The position numbers were made by a program, and so were the translations under genes. 64,000 nt of DNA from Pochonia chlamydosporia 170 (lineage: Eukaryota; Ascomycota; Sordariomycetes; Hypocreales; Clavicipitaceae), in NCBI RefSeq assembly GCF_001653235.2, contig NC_035790.1:6572001-6636000 (forward strand), in the 5' to 3' direction. This document shows, piece after piece, positions 12,570-26,057 of the stretch. Within the stretch, counting starts at the first letter, position 1; every line of letters begins with the position of its first letter. Under the pieces are notes generated by a model, which was not told the DNA's origin, made no database searches, and saw only the letters and a list, made by a program, of their open reading frames with translations.

Positions 12570-15500
12570 GGTGAGGGATTGCGCGATCGAGGATGGGGTG
12601 CGCTATTGCGGATGGGGCTGTGTTGTCATGGCTGTCGGTGATTCGAGGTGAATCTAATCTTGGTGATTGGTTACGGTGTCTGTAGATGGCGGTCACTGGG
12701 TGAAGTTGTCGTTGACTGCGTCGTGAACTTGTGGTTGAGCTTGGATCTGCACGATGTGGTTGTTGCGAAGACCAATTAAAAGTGGAGCTTAACCGATAAG
12801 ATCTATCACTTGCTGCCGTATCGATTCAACTACATCTGCTGAGCATGGTCGATGAGAGTAAGCAATAACGTTAGATCAGAAATTGTTTCCCTGAAGTCTG
12901 GTAACAGCATGGCATTGATTCAAAGAAAAACTTATGGGCATTCTATGGGACGATATGGCATTGTGCGCACGTCCTGGCCATGTTGCTACCTAACTGATCC
13001 CTCACTCGACGAATAGGAATAAGTGGTGCACAACTCTCACGAGTTCAGAGACCATAACTGACTGCACTTGTTAATGTCCATAAATTGAGATACGTGGGCA
13101 CAGGATTCAACATCGCGGGAGCCGTGGCACTAATACGTCCTGGTTCGAATGCCGACCATAAAGCCGTCAAATTCCCACTTACAGCTACCCACAACGCAAT
13201 CCTTTCGGTCAATTGGTAGACGTTACTGTAATCGAAAGTTTAAAGGTCTGGTTTCAGCTTGGAGGCATGTAGTAAACTTTGCCAAGACCCTGATTACGTC
13301 GTTCGGTACAAGTCAATCCTTGTCATTTATATCATCGACACTGCGGTTTTCAAAAACGACTGTTGGCGTCGTGGTATACTCGGCATTGGAGCTGCACAGC
13401 ATCCACCCCGATTGCAAATTTTAATTCCGGAGATTGAATAGGCCGTTTCCCCCTTGCCGCCATCATGGCATCACAAACGGTTCCTCCCGCAAGCATTGCT
13501 CAATTCCGCCATGGCGGACCACGCGACTCAAGGCAAAAGACTTGGGACCCACAGTCGGTCCTCGGCATCACGCCGGACACCGACAACTTTGGAGCAATTG
13601 AACTCACATACTGACGGTAGTATGGTGCAGGTGCGGCCATGTGCTTCTTGGAAAATTGTCGCATTGTGGAATGGATTTGTGCCGGTGTGACCGATGTGAG
13701 ACTGCATCATGTTGGAAAGCAGCCCTTCGAAACTTAGGACGGGCAGCTTCCGAAGCAATTGAAGCTTTCGGAGCTATCCAGGACTCGAGTACGGAGTAAA
13801 CTCAATCGAAGAGATAAAGTTATAGTGGTTTGGCCGTAGACAGAGCTCAACGTTCTTATGACGTTTAGTGAACGGGTATGTGCTTTGAAATCGGCGATGC
13901 CGCAGCATCAAATTACAACGGGATACTTGGAAGCCTGTGGAGTAAGAATCTCAAGTATAGCAGGGTCACAACTGCATGTCCCAGCAGTGGTCAATATTTC
14001 GTGGCGGCTAGGTTTTGTCTAGACCATCAGAAGTAATTCGGTCGCCGCTGAGTAATAGAGCATAAGGGTTCAACGGCAGAGGATTGGATTTTCCCCCGCG
14101 AAGTATTGCTGCTTGTGGTAATCTTTGTTGATGTCGGCAAGCAATAACTGGTATAGAAGCAACAATAAGTGAATCAATGCCGATTCGCATGCCAATGAAA
14201 ATTGCCGTTTGGTGGCGGAGATGACTCTTCTGGGTAGACATCACGACACGGCACCAACTTTCTTCAGCCCTGTGAGATAAGTCCGTAATAAGACTGGTGA
14301 CGCCAAAGTGCGCCAGAAGTGCGAGGCTTTTGGCGCCAAGTCGAAAACGAGAAGGATTTAACTTTTCTACGCCGGGACATCGCTCATCCGTAGCCATGGT
14401 CAAGCTTCAGCAATAGCAGTGGCTGGCTCTGCTATAATAATCCACTAGGTTGCCATCAGATATCCACCACTACTCCATAGTCGTGACTCCGCGACGAACG
14501 TACCAATGGCCGACACTATTCTTTGCGTTGGTACCAGCCGTGGAGTGCATCTCAAGCGACTATTATCCGCGTCGGGTGTCCTCTGGTGTGATGTGGTGAT
14601 AGCTGTCCGGGTTCATATCCCCACAATGAACGCGTTATAAGTGTGAGACAAACAAAAACAACTTCGAGTGCCGTGTGATAAATATGGTGTGAACATCCAT
14701 TTGTCAACTGCTGTGTGATGTTTTGGTGTCTGACAAAAAATGAGTGACCAAATAAGGTTGTCTCACGCAATGGATCGTCCACGGCAGAACCGGAAGCGGA
14801 ACAGCAGGGGGCGGACTTTCCTTGTGGCGCCAGCTTGGGAGCTTGGTAGTGCCCAGAACATATCTTTTTGGAAGGGCCCACTCAGGCGCGCCTGCCAAAA
14901 CCTGTTGCCCGATGGTGGTGGAGGGTCGTGGCCTGACATGCCAGGACGACCCCAGAATTCGTGAGTTAATTGCAGTTTGGTCACAAGATCGAGACGTTTA
15001 TAGGCTGACCATCCTCCTGTCCACTCCCAACATCCCTCCCGACATCGACGGGCCCAGCGCACATTTCGTCTCCGCAAAAGCGGGAAGTCCCCTGATACTC
15101 TCGGTGGCAGCTCTCATTCCATCGGGAACGGCATTTTCGATTCAAGGTTAGCAGAGTCATTCTGCAGAGAGCGTCGCAACAAGTTTTGTGTTGATATGAC
15201 AATACGGCGTCACCTCACCTTCAACCTCGTCTTCCGGCAGCCAAAATCGTCGTTCCTTGCTACGTAGTCAAACCTCAGCACAGCCATAAGCTGACAGCAA
15301 ATTTCTGGCCAGTTGAACCGTTCCTCGTGGCTCAATATCCGCCGCCACCGCCATCTCTTACCATATCCAAGCCCGTCAGACCCTCCAGACCGTGCCCCCT
15401 GTCGCGTGCGCCGGCAGGTTCGGGAAGAGGGGCATCGTCAAGAATAGTTGGGTCGCCATGGTCGACTTTGCCTCGTGTCCTTCGCAGACTACCACTGCAA

Positions 15501-16211
15501 GAGAAGTAGGAAGCTGGAAACCTGCATTCTAAAAGTAGCCGACTTGGCACGGCTCTCGTCCGTCGTGCATCTTTGATCTCAACTCCTCGAACAATCAGAG
15601 CGGCAAAGGGAAGCTCTTTTGCTGCATAAATCTGCATGCGTGAGATCCTCCCTTGGCCGACTGGGCACGTATGATCCTCGATTTCGCTTGTGGCTTGCGT
15701 ACGCTGGGCCTGGGTGCTCACCACCACACTCCTTTCCCCTGCTTCCGCTTCCAATTCTTCTTGATATTGGGCTACATTATCACTTGAATTCGTCCTGCCT
15801 TTTGCTTTTTACGACGTGGCACCTCTGGCAGGTTAGCCATCCCTTTGCCATAACAACCTACATTTCTTTCTCTTTGTTCTGGACGAACCTTGGCTGGTGA
15901 GCTTGGTGCTGTCTTCTTCGTCCAAACGTGCCATTAGACCAACCAGTCGTTCCTGTCCAATTCAACAACAAGGCTGAGCCTGTCTTTCCATCTTCCGTCC
16001 CCTCTCTGTCGTTTTATTTCTCTCGCTGAGTACCTAACCACGACGCTCGTTGGACATCACGAATTTTACAAAACTACCCCTACTGTCCTCTTCGTCACCG
16101 ACACAGCGACACATCAACCCATCAACCACAACCACCACGACGTGTCGAAATCTAATGAAGCCAGCTGCTCTCCGAAAGTAGTGACCGGAGAGCAGCGTCA
16201 GTTACAACATC
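12570..16211. other. long intergenic region (3.6 kb)
   Basis: No gene can be supported here. A minus-strand open frame (14397-14008, about 129 codons from ATG) and a plus-strand one (14822-15151) exist, but both lack recognisable domains and overlap frames on the opposite strand. The last several hundred bases before 16212 become pyrimidine-rich, with runs such as CTTCTTCGTCC, as expected for a fungal promoter and 5' leader. Confidence 0.45.
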
Positions 16212-17918
16212 ATGTTCCTTCACTCTGGAGCAAGTCTACACGGTCATGAATATTCGGTCAAGAGGTCGACGTCTGCACCATTACAGCCTCCCAGAAGACT
16301 TCCCATCCTGAAGTCTGCCCTCCGCCCGCTCGCCTCTCCTTCCGAATCGAGCGAGACCGACTATTTCACATCACATTCATCCAGCCTGCAGAACACGCGG
16401 AGAGCCTCGACCGACGGGACTAGCCGCTCTCCTTCGTTGGTTCTCCGTCAACGAGCCGTTTCCAACAGTTTTACTAAGAAAGATCTTGCCGTGCGGTTCC
16501 GCGAGCCAGGAATGGACCAGATCCAGACACCATCGGCCAGTGAGGATGACGAATCCATCGCCGGTTCAGAACTTACGGATGGCACCACCGACACACCAAT
16601 ACGCCAGAAGAGGCGGAGACGCTTACCTCGCAAATCCACACGATATGCTCTTGCACAGCCGGCGCCGCAACTACGCACCAAGCAAAGAAGACTGGTTCAA
16701 ATCCGACCTCGGTTACTGCTACAGCTTCAAGAAATCGGCGACAGAAGAGCCATCCCAGCCTTTGACTTGATTCCATCTCAAGTTGTAGCAGGAGCCCTAA
16801 TCATTCCTAAGTTGTCAAAAAGATTCCCTCGAGTGTTTCACGCAAATGCTGAGCTGAGTCAAAATGACGTCCTACTGGTTCGCAGCGATGACTATGGCTC
16901 GACATCGGCACTGTCGTCCTTGAGTTCTGAAGAGGATGGTAGCAATCTTCATGATAAAGACGTCTGCGCCGTCATTAGTGCTTTGTCAGAGGACTGCGAA
17001 CACTCTGCAGAAATCGTTCTAGAAGATGGTGTCCCGTGGTATGCCTCACCAATGGCGAATGGCTCATATGAGTTTATAAGAACAGATGATCACGGTGAGA
17101 CCACAACCGCGCGCTGGGTGCGGCGGTCTAACATCTCGACCCGCAATAGCATTGCTTCATTCGAGCCATCCTCATCAGCGCGGTCCAGCATTCAAGACTC
17201 CTTGCCCGACTCCAGATGGACCTTTAGCATCATTGATCCCTCATCCAGGAGGCATCCCATCATGGGCAACTTGACATCAGAGACAATTGAGGTGTATGAA
17301 CATTACACATCATTATCCACATCTAGCGGTCGGTTTCCCCCGACACGCCCATTCGGACCGGAGATGAGTGGTCGCGACCGGAGCCCGTCTCCCGCAGGAT
17401 TTAATCTAGAATCTAGAGCCACAATGGAGGTGCTCCCAGAGGAGAAGGCACTGATGATTGCCACTGCGAGTTGGGTTCGACTTCACCAACAAGGGTGGCC
17501 CGCCTCGGCGAATCCCAAGTTTGCAAGGTCTATCCCATCTCATTGTCGGTCAGCAAGCGTAAACACGTGTTCCACAGCGCGACGACAAACCTTCCCATCT
17601 TACGATGGAGATAGCTCTCGTGCGACGAGCCCGATCAACCCGACGCAGTCACCGGACAGCATGGGTGCTGCATCGTTCTCCAAACGCCAGCAGCGCCAAA
17701 CGATGCCAGCGAGGGCAATGTCCACCGGAAGAGCTTTTATGAAGCGGAGGAGTGACCGCATGGAGGAACTAGCAACAGTGTATAGCCAAGAACCAACTCG
17801 ACCTGTGCGCGAATCGGAGAAATTAAGCATGCAGCAGGAGGAAAAGGCAGGCTGTCTGACCAAAATTCGGCAGTGGACGCACAAGCTGTTTCATCGTAAG
17901 CGAGACACTATGGGCTAA
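16212..17918 (+). CDS. hypothetical protein, largely disordered, Ser/Arg-rich
   Basis: This is a single open frame of 568 residues from an ATG, with no intron needed. I do not recognise a catalytic family. The N-terminal third is rich in Ser, Pro and Arg (ILKSALRPLASPSESSETD) and has a strongly basic patch RQKRRRRLPRKSTR near residue 135, which could be a nuclear signal. A more ordered middle part (about residues 175-310) includes RRAIPAFDLIPSQVVAGALI and a segment ending SYEFIRTDDHGETTTARWVRR. The C-terminus is basic (WTHKLFHRKRDTMG). The length of the frame, its codon regularity and its pyrimidine-rich leader favour a real gene. It may be a conserved fungal protein of unknown function. Confidence 0.75.
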   Translation: MFLHSGASLHGHEYSVKRSTSAPLQPPRRLPILKSALRPLASPSESSETDYFTSHSSSLQNTRRASTDGTSRSPSLVLRQRAVSNSFTKKDLAVRFREPGMDQIQTPSASEDDESIAGSELTDGTTDTPIRQKRRRRLPRKSTRYALAQPAPQLRTKQRRLVQIRPRLLLQLQEIGDRRAIPAFDLIPSQVVAGALIIPKLSKRFPRVFHANAELSQNDVLLVRSDDYGSTSALSSLSSEEDGSNLHDKDVCAVISALSEDCEHSAEIVLEDGVPWYASPMANGSYEFIRTDDHGETTTARWVRRSNISTRNSIASFEPSSSARSSIQDSLPDSRWTFSIIDPSSRRHPIMGNLTSETIEVYEHYTSLSTSSGRFPPTRPFGPEMSGRDRSPSPAGFNLESRATMEVLPEEKALMIATASWVRLHQQGWPASANPKFARSIPSHCRSASVNTCSTARRQTFPSYDGDSSRATSPINPTQSPDSMGAASFSKRQQRQTMPARAMSTGRAFMKRRSDRMEELATVYSQEPTRPVRESEKLSMQQEEKAGCLTKIRQWTHKLFHRKRDTMG

Positions 17919-19994
17919 AGTGAGCAATGCTGTGGGAGAAAATAGACGCCTTGTGGAAACTGGAGCTATTGAGGCTATGCTCCTTGTATATACGCTCGAC
18001 ATAACTAATTATACCCAACTAGCCTACGCTGTAACATAAGATGATAATTAAGTTCCGGGAGTGCACGTCTTTGGTGAGACTGCTGAATCGAATGGATGTA
18101 TGTCTTGAAGTGTAAAGAGAGAAGATGAGGTATGCACTTGCCAGCCGACGACGAAACAAGTTACTGCAGAAAAGCAAACATTTCAAGCATATGCTGATGT
18201 TTGGGACCACGGAATATGCAAGGCCCCATCAAGGTTACACTTGAAGCCCAGGTCGGAAGTCAGGAAATTGCATCATGTTGACAAGTCTATCGTGTATGCC
18301 GGATGTGTGGCTGCATGTTTGGGCGCCTTCCGGAGAGTTTGCAAGTCCTGGCCCCACCAGACATGTCCGGGGCAAATTCACTCGCATGAAGGCTGTGGCC
18401 AATATTTGAACTTGAATGTTTGCGGCCAATTACCATCGAATGCGTTTTGGAGCCTCTCGTGCGAGACAATGTGCGGGAGCAAGCAATATTTCATGGGCTG
18501 TTTGGTGGTTATGTGCATTCGGGACTGTGATTGAACGTGGGCAACTTGCATGTTTCTCCACACCAGACATGTCTTAGTCTGCAGGCTGCCACGAGCTGAT
18601 GAAGGCACTTCGTTACCAAGGTGGCTGTCTTTTGTCCCTTTCTGAGCAGTTCACGGAAAGTGTCTTTCTACATGTTGGTGGGAATAGTCAAGGCACGGGC
18701 TTGACGCGCAATCAACAGCTGTTCGCCTGACCATGCAGGAAGTCGGACGTTGGACTGAGAAGTGAAGGGAGCTGAACATCACTTGTCCAGGCTTCTACCA
18801 CGTACATCATCACATCCAAATGCCAATCGAAGACGATGGAGCGGGCATGAGGTCAGGTGTTATTCACCTCCGGCTCCGAGTTGCGCAAGGGTCAGGCATT
18901 TGATGTCAAGTACAGCACATCTGGTTGAACACGCACAGAAGCAAACTAGTAGGAAGTACCAGGTTGGAATCGAGCCAGACCTATTTATACCAACCGGATA
19001 CTGATGCAGCCGCATTTTGAGGGTTGTATTTCTTGTCATTAATGTCAGGTCTGGTTTGAGACCATTTACTAAGACTCTGCGGGAGCTGAATCAGTCGCGC
19101 CTCTTCAAATCCTCTTTGCTGTTCTGAAAGGTGGAGAAGTTGAGATCATTGATTGACAAGATCATTGTCAGGTGCCGACCACCAGTCACGTCAAGTCAAA
19201 GCAGTCCATTCAACAGCACGGAGTTACCTCCCCTCAGCACAAGCCAATCTCCACCAGACTGCTCCGGTGACCTCGACATTGCATGGCTTTTTCGGCCGTT
19301 GCTCATATCAGTCTGGTTGGTTCAAGTTGGTTCAAGTTGGTCCAATTCATCGTCACCTCAGCTACTTTAACCAACGCTTGACTTGCGAGTGCGGAGGTCT
19401 CCTGAGTTTCTACCAGATTCTTGCGGCTGTGTCTGGTGTTTGATCTGCTCTCTGATCTGCTCTAGTCTCGTTGTCCCCGGACGTCGGAACATTGACGGAG
19501 GAGCCCCAACCACTCACCTGCTCTCTTACCTGTCCTCACCGGCAAGCACTGGGATAGTGCCCACTTGGCGTTCAAGCTTGGAAGCCACGTCCACCAAAGC
19601 TGCCTGGCTCTTGCCTTGTTCAATTACAACATTCGCTGAAATCCGCAGTCCACCCCAGTCACAAGTCACCAGCCAGGGAAGGTCTGGTCTCGTCTGGTCT
19701 GGCGCATCCCCGTTGTCCTGGCCCCGTTTTCCTGAACATCGACGACGCCTGGTAACCACAGCTGCAGACCATTTGATCACATCGCAACGACATCGCCATC
19801 CAAAGGGCTGTCGTGAGCGAGAAGCATTTTTCCATCATTTCTCCTTCCCACTTACCAATTCCCGCTATTATACAACATCTAATAGGGGCATATACTTGCT
19901 AATTTGCCTCTCTTCTCTCCCTTTTTTTTCGCCGCCTCTCCGCCTCGATTTCTCGTTGGCGCGACGCAGCTTGGAGCCAAGCCGTCGGCGCACC
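17919..19994. other. intergenic region, BLM10 promoter and leader
   Basis: This 2.1-kb gap has no supported gene. It contains short direct repeats (19316-19342 and 19443-19468) and a GGTCTGGTCT/CGTCTGGTCTGG block at 19681-19702, about 300 bp upstream of the BLM10 start. The BLM10 frame is open upstream to 19383, but that stretch has no in-frame ATG. The last part is pyrimidine-rich (CTCCCTTTTTTTTCGCC). Confidence 0.5.
19316..19342. repeat. short tandem direct repeat
   Basis: TTGGTTCAAG is repeated in tandem, giving GGTTCAAGTTGGTTCAAGTT. A second small duplication, TGATCTGCTC twice, follows at about 19443-19468. Both are in the upstream region of BLM10. Confidence 0.8.
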
Positions 19995-22900
19995 ATGGAC
20001 GAGAATATCGGGCTGCACCATGAGGGTTCGCTGGCAGCTTTGTCCGCCTCATCCGCCTCCCATCTTTTAAGCAATTTTCACCCTTATGAGCCCATTTCCC
20101 GAGCAACATCGCCTGGTATACCCTACCCCAAGTCCGACGACGACGACAAGAAGCGATACCGACCCCGAACATTTGCGTACTTTCAACAGCTTCCATTCGA
20201 CGTCGAAGAAGAACAACAACGCGATGCTGCTCTCCAGGGCATTCTAACGCAGCTATACATTGCCATCAAGGCCGAGGATTTCTCTCCGGGCGCTTTGCAT
20301 TGGACCAGAGAGCTGCAATCATGGCTCACTCTCAAATTCGAAATGACAAGGGAGCTCCGTGCTACGCTCGCGAAGCTATACTATTCTCTGGCGCTGGCGC
20401 CCGGCTTGGATTCAAATTCCTCGGATCGCTTTCTGCGCATGGTTATCACATTGACCAGGTAGGTACCAATGCCTTGGACAAAAACGAAGTGTGGTGCGCA
20501 ACGGGACGCACCGGCTCACCAGTCTTTCCTCGTGCAACGTGAATTTGACGCTGACGTGAAATCTTTCAACACCGTCACAGGAAAAACCACTATCTCAAAC
20601 CGGGCGAAGATTTAACCCTCGATTGGCGGCCAATATGGCACGAAGTCAAGGGCGTCGTATTGCCATCCGAAGGCCCCTCGTTGCAGAGCGGCAGACGACG
20701 GCCGGCCAAGCAACTGCTGAAGCTTTGCACGCACGCCCATACCTATTTCGACCCGAAAGAACGATCGGCAATGCTCGAGGAGTTTTTACCCTTCTTCAGT
20801 ATAAACGATATGCCCAATGCATTCATCGTCTTTGGACTCATCAACACCTTCCTTCCTAGTCATCCTGCGCCTGAGAAGGACGTTGCTGCCCAACCACAGG
20901 AGTTTCTGCCCACCATCTTCCACCTTTGGTCCATCATGAATAGGTCCAAAGTCGCCGATGTGTGCCTCATTGATTTATTTTCCCGACTCGCGCGCGATCA
21001 TATTCACTGCGGCTATGTCCCATTTGGAGCACACGGCATCTTCGCCAAAGACCAGTCCGACCTCATCTTTACCTCAATTCTGCGCCTTACCCAAATTCCC
21101 GTCGGACAGGCTAACTCCCCGTACACGGCACTCGACTATCTGGCTGGAGCAGGAGCATATCTGGAAAAGGACTCAAAAAAGCACCCTGTTCCTTACATGA
21201 TGGCGCGTCTCATTGTCAGCTCGCTCTCACCAGCCTGTATGGACCAAGACGATTCCATCATGGCCAGCCTTGAAGGCCTGATGCAATCTATTGACACCTT
21301 TTTCCACCCTTCCAACCAAGGCTCATGGACCAATATGCTGGGCCAACTCACTCTATATCTTACAGACGCATTTGTGTCTCGGTGGAACCGGGAACAGAGC
21401 AGCGAGTTGGACTTGCCCACAGAGCGAAAGATTAGCCCCGCCTTAAAGAAGCGATTTGTTGCCTCGCTGAAAGAGGTCACCTTTATGGGTCTATTTTCAA
21501 AAAGCAGCAGGGTGTCCAATTGTTATTACAATGCGCTTCAAGGTCTCGCCTATCTGGAGCCCGATCTGGTCCTCCCCGGTGCACTACAACGGTTCTACCC
21601 CAGTCTCCAGGGCTTGGTGGAGGTCCACAGGACGACCTCGAGTTTGAACAGTTTGCAGATGATTGCCAATGTCATGTCCAAGCTTAAAGGCTATAGATGT
21701 CATATTACCGCGCTGCTAGCACTGGCGTTGCCAGGCATCGATGCAAACGATCTCAACAAGACCCAATATACCCTCAACTTCATCCAAAGTGTGGCCTACA
21801 GCATTCCATTCGTGCCGTTAACGAAGGAAGAAAGTCATATTCATGACACTACGCTGGCGATGCAATGGGTTCAGGCTGAGATGGACCGAATGGAGCGGGA
21901 CGGCCAAGATGTGCAAATCGACTACGACAAGGAGTTGAGCGACGAAGATGAGGCCAATATCTTGCGGTCTTCTACTGCTGGCTTCGGAGAATTCGTTCTG
22001 ACCCTTTTAGGCAAGGTTTTCACGCTCCTCGAAAACCTTCCCGATGCAAATCAAGTTCGAGGAGGGACACCGGAAGATAATGTTGTAAATGCCCTGCCGG
22101 CGGCTTTATCACCGTTGTTTTCTTCACTCTCGCCTGAATTGTTTGACATGGCGCTAGAAAAGATTGCAACCTTCGTTTCCAGTCATGTTGTTCACCAAGC
22201 CCGCGATGCCATGGCCTGGATACTGAACGCGCTCTGCAAAGTTAACCCGGAAAAGACGCTCAAAGTCTTCGTTCCCATGTTTGTCATCAACATTCGCAAC
22301 GAGATTGATCAGAATCACGCCGCTTCTGATCGTACCACGGGTACCGATTATCTGCCACGCGATAGAGCTTTGGTATGGCACATCAGCATGCTCGCTATGA
22401 CGGTAGTGCACGTTGGGCGTGAGGTTCTGAAATATAAGGATGAGCTGCTTGGAATTGCAGTCTACATGCAAGAGAAGTGTCGCGGCTTGCCTACCATCCT
22501 GGTGTCCAACTACATCCATCACCTGCTCCTTAACCTCACAAACACGTACCCCATTGATCATGCTCTCTACGAGCCTGATGTTATCAAGAAAGGACTTGAT
22601 ATTGAAGACTGGGGCAAAGCAACGGCTCCTGCGGATCTCACCATTCGGTGGCATCAACCATCTCCTCCCGAAGTAGAATTTGCCGTGGAGCTCTTTGCCT
22701 CGCAGACGAAATCAGCAACAGAGCAATTGGAGCTTCTCTTCAGTGACAAGCCACCCGTTAGCAGGACTGGGAAAAACAGAGAGTGGTCTGACGAAGTATC
22801 CAGGCTGATGCAGCAGATCCGCCTTGTAATTTCTGGCATGTCCACCATGTTTGACCCAAAACGGGCTGCAGGTGAAAGCAATTCGAAGCTAAGCAATGGC

Positions 22901-25900
22901 AACAATGGGGATGGCGATGTAGATATGGGTGAGGACGATGAAAGCCTGGCTGAGGGTGCCGAAGATGAAGAGCTTCGACCACAATTCCGATACGTGGCCG
23001 GATATCTTCTGAAGCCAGATGATCCGGTTCACGAGCGCATTCATGAGCTCCGTGACCAGCTTGGCCACCTCCTTTCAAAGGCACATGCATTCCTCAGTGA
23101 AAACCAAGAGGACGATGTGACTTGTTTCACCGCTTTATGTAACGCATACCGTACTTGGATTACGGACGTTGGCATAGAACGTTCCGCTCACCCTCTTGAG
23201 CGACACCTTAGACTGTACAAGGCTGATATCGCTGCCTTTAAGATAAAGGGGCTTCGCAAGGTGTATCCGCGTCCCTTGCTGATAAAACGGGCCGAAGCTT
23301 ATCAATTGTTGCGTATGAAGCACAATGCTTCGCTGCGGCACAAGAGCGAGCTTGATAAACGCTTATTGTTGGATTTAGCCCAGTCGTGCCAATCGTTGTA
23401 CGCCGATGTTCGCCGAGCCGCCCAAACAGCGCAGGATTCCTCGCTTAAGATTCTAATTGCTGGCAAACCACTGGTTGTGCCGGTGATTCTTGAGGGACTG
23501 CGAAAGGCTATTGAGGCCAACGACCATGATCGCATTAAAGGAGGCATGTACACGCTCTTCTTTACGTCACTGCTTCGGACAATTGTTCGAGACTGGAGGT
23601 TTGCGCCAGAAGCAATGACGCTCTACATCGAGACGGCAGGGATCGATAAGCCCTCGATCCAAAATCTAGGATCCTCAGCGCTATATTCTCTCATAGAGTT
23701 TGGTAAAGCCAATGAGCGCATGGTCATAATAGATGATGGAGTCTTGGCTGCCATTCAGCCTTCTCAGGACACAGACGATGCCATCGCTAGCCGACACCGA
23801 GTAATCCTGCAGCGAAGAGATAGGATTGAGACGGCCAAGGCGGCATTGGGGCTGCAGCTAACGAATCGGGCCAAGGGTGCACATTGGAAGATAGCGACCA
23901 GATGCGCTATATTCGCTTTGAACCTTTGTCTCCGCTTTGACGACCTCGCTCCGGCTGAATTCATTGAACTTGTTGCCAACGGCACCATCGACCCTCACCC
24001 TGGTTTGAGAGCTTACTATCTTAACGCGTTTACGTCTCTTCTCGGGGCCGTTGACATGCGAGCCGTGTATGGCCATGACTATGCTAATTATCTCATGGAG
24101 AAGGAAATTGGCGACCGGAACAGAATTGAGGTCCCCGTGGAGAAGGGAGACGCGGAATTTACCCGCAACTTTCTAGAAGCCTTCTCGAAACCTGATGGAG
24201 CACAATACCTAGTTGACTGTGATCATCCTGGCTGGCTCGTCTGGGGCAACAAGTTTACGGCTTTTCGATCTCGCCCAGTTCCCTTCCATTCCTATGATGA
24301 CCTTGAAAACAAAGTTCGGCGCCAAATTGGCAATATTGTGACGAAGGAATGGATGTCTCAGTGCTTTGAATATTTGAAGCAAGAACCGCGAGATCAATCA
24401 ACGGATAGATTCAGAATGAGCAATGTGTATCTCCTGATGCATGTATTTGACCTGACGTACTACGGGAGCACGGCAGTCACACTGGATGAGATCAAAGATC
24501 TTACGAAGGAGGTCTTTGGTGACGGCAGCGATAAGCATCAGCATCGGGCAACCTCTGAAATCCTGGGCGCCTTATTGGCCGGCTCCAGCGACGATCCAAT
24601 TGAAATGCGCAACCAAGTTTGGGAATTTGCGGCGCCTATGCTACTCAAGATTCTCAACGACGGCCTGACGCCCGAGAACCTGCAATATTGGCTTCCTTGC
24701 ATTCATCTCGTTTTGGATTCGAGAGACCCTCGGCGGTCACGCGAAATACTTGAGAATCTCAAGTCGTTCCGGCTCGACATGACGTCCAACGCGGCATTCA
24801 AGGAATCGTCCAAAGTCCAGTTGCTCGAATTCGTTCTTGCTGACGGTGGTTGGCATTTCCGCGAGGAGAAGCCCATTCTTGAAGACTTTCTTGCGCACAT
24901 TGACCATCCCTACAAGGCAGTTCGGGAAGCAATGGGCAAGGTGCTTTGCGTCATCTTCCGGACCCGATACCATGAGTCTTTTGAGAGTGTGCCTAAGCTT
25001 ATTGAAGCAAACAAGGATGCATCGTCTATTGGTATCAGGCCATATCGGCCATCTTCTGAACTGACATCGGCTATCAGGAGCGTCTTTACCCGTTTGGAGC
25101 AGTGGCGCCATGAGAGGCAGCCCCTTCAGCAAACGCAATCGTCGTATACATCAGGGTCCAAGACTGTTCTCACTTGGCTTGACTGCACTTTATCGTCGAA
25201 TGAGTGCACCATGCTTGTGCCGTTCTTTGCTACTCCATTTATGGAAGAATTGCTGCACATGATGGACGTCAAGGAAGATCCTGAGCTCATGAGGATGGCG
25301 TATCACGTATACAGACATTTACCCAACATTCCGTTTAGAGAGGGCGAAGACGCGGAGTTCATCAATGCTCTCATCAAAATTGGCAGATCCGCAAGCAGCT
25401 GGCATCAGCGTCTACGGGCCTTGGTAAACATGCAAGTGGTTTACTTCCGGCGCATCTTTCTCACTGCCGAAGCTGAAAGAGATGCACTCTTTAACGCAGT
25501 GTCAGATATGCTGGGCGATCAGCAGTTGGAAGTTCGTTCTTGTGCGTCGACAACGTTGGCAGGCATGATACGTTGCTCCCCTCGGCACATTCGCGACCCG
25601 ATGATTGCGCGACTTCAGAATCGGTTCGAGGAGGAGCTCCAGCAGAACCCAATGCCGAAACGGAAGCGCAGCCTGGCGGGCACAGAGACGCCGGTGGATG
25701 TTCAGAGGCAGATCACGCGTAGACACGCGGCGGTGTTGGGTCTAGGTGCGCTAATCGAAGCATTCCCGTACGCAACACCACCTCCCGAGTGGATGCCAGA
25801 GGTGTTGGCTACACTGGCGCGTAAAGCCGCTGGTGATCCTGGTGTAGTTGGCAAGGCCACGAAGGGGATTTTGAGCGAGTTCAAGAAGACGAGGCAGGAT

Positions 25901-26057
25901 AGTTGGAGCGTTGATCAAAAGGTATGCATATGCACCATTCATTTGCATTTGGGTCATGAAAGTGTGTCCTTTCGGATGACTAACTATGATATAGTATTTT
26001 ACCTCCGAGCAATTGGAGGACTTGGAAGGTGTTCTTTGGAAGAGCTATTTTGCGTAA
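19995..26057 (+). CDS. BLM10: proteasome activator BLM10/PA200
   Basis: There are three exons: 19995-20458, 20581-25921 and 25995-26057. The introns are 122 nt (GTAGGT...CAG) and 73 nt (GTATGC...TAG), and the product is 1955 residues. The family binds the ends of the 20S proteasome core as a large HEAT-repeat solenoid. It assists assembly and opens the gate for peptides and acetylated histones, in nucleus and cytoplasm. Length is near the usual range (yeast 2143, human 1843). Sequence typical of the family includes KNHYLKPGEDLTLDWRP across the first junction. The third exon ends with SEQLEDLEGVLWKSYFA. That last exon matters: without it the frame reads through the intron and loses the C-terminal docking tail. 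The tail here is Tyr-Phe-Ala, where the canonical HbYX motif would have Tyr in the middle position. An acidic spacer lies at about 22910-22975. Confidence 0.95.

Noticed and set aside
13109..13160. GGTTCGAATGCC on the plus strand, resembling a tRNA B-box
   Set aside because: The flanking bases do not form a T-stem and no A-box lies upstream.
19383..19994. 204 open codons in frame upstream of the BLM10 start, suggesting a longer N-terminus
   Set aside because: The stretch begins at TTG and contains no in-frame ATG. Its composition is low-complexity and unlike BLM10, and the leader-like pyrimidine tract lies just before 19995.
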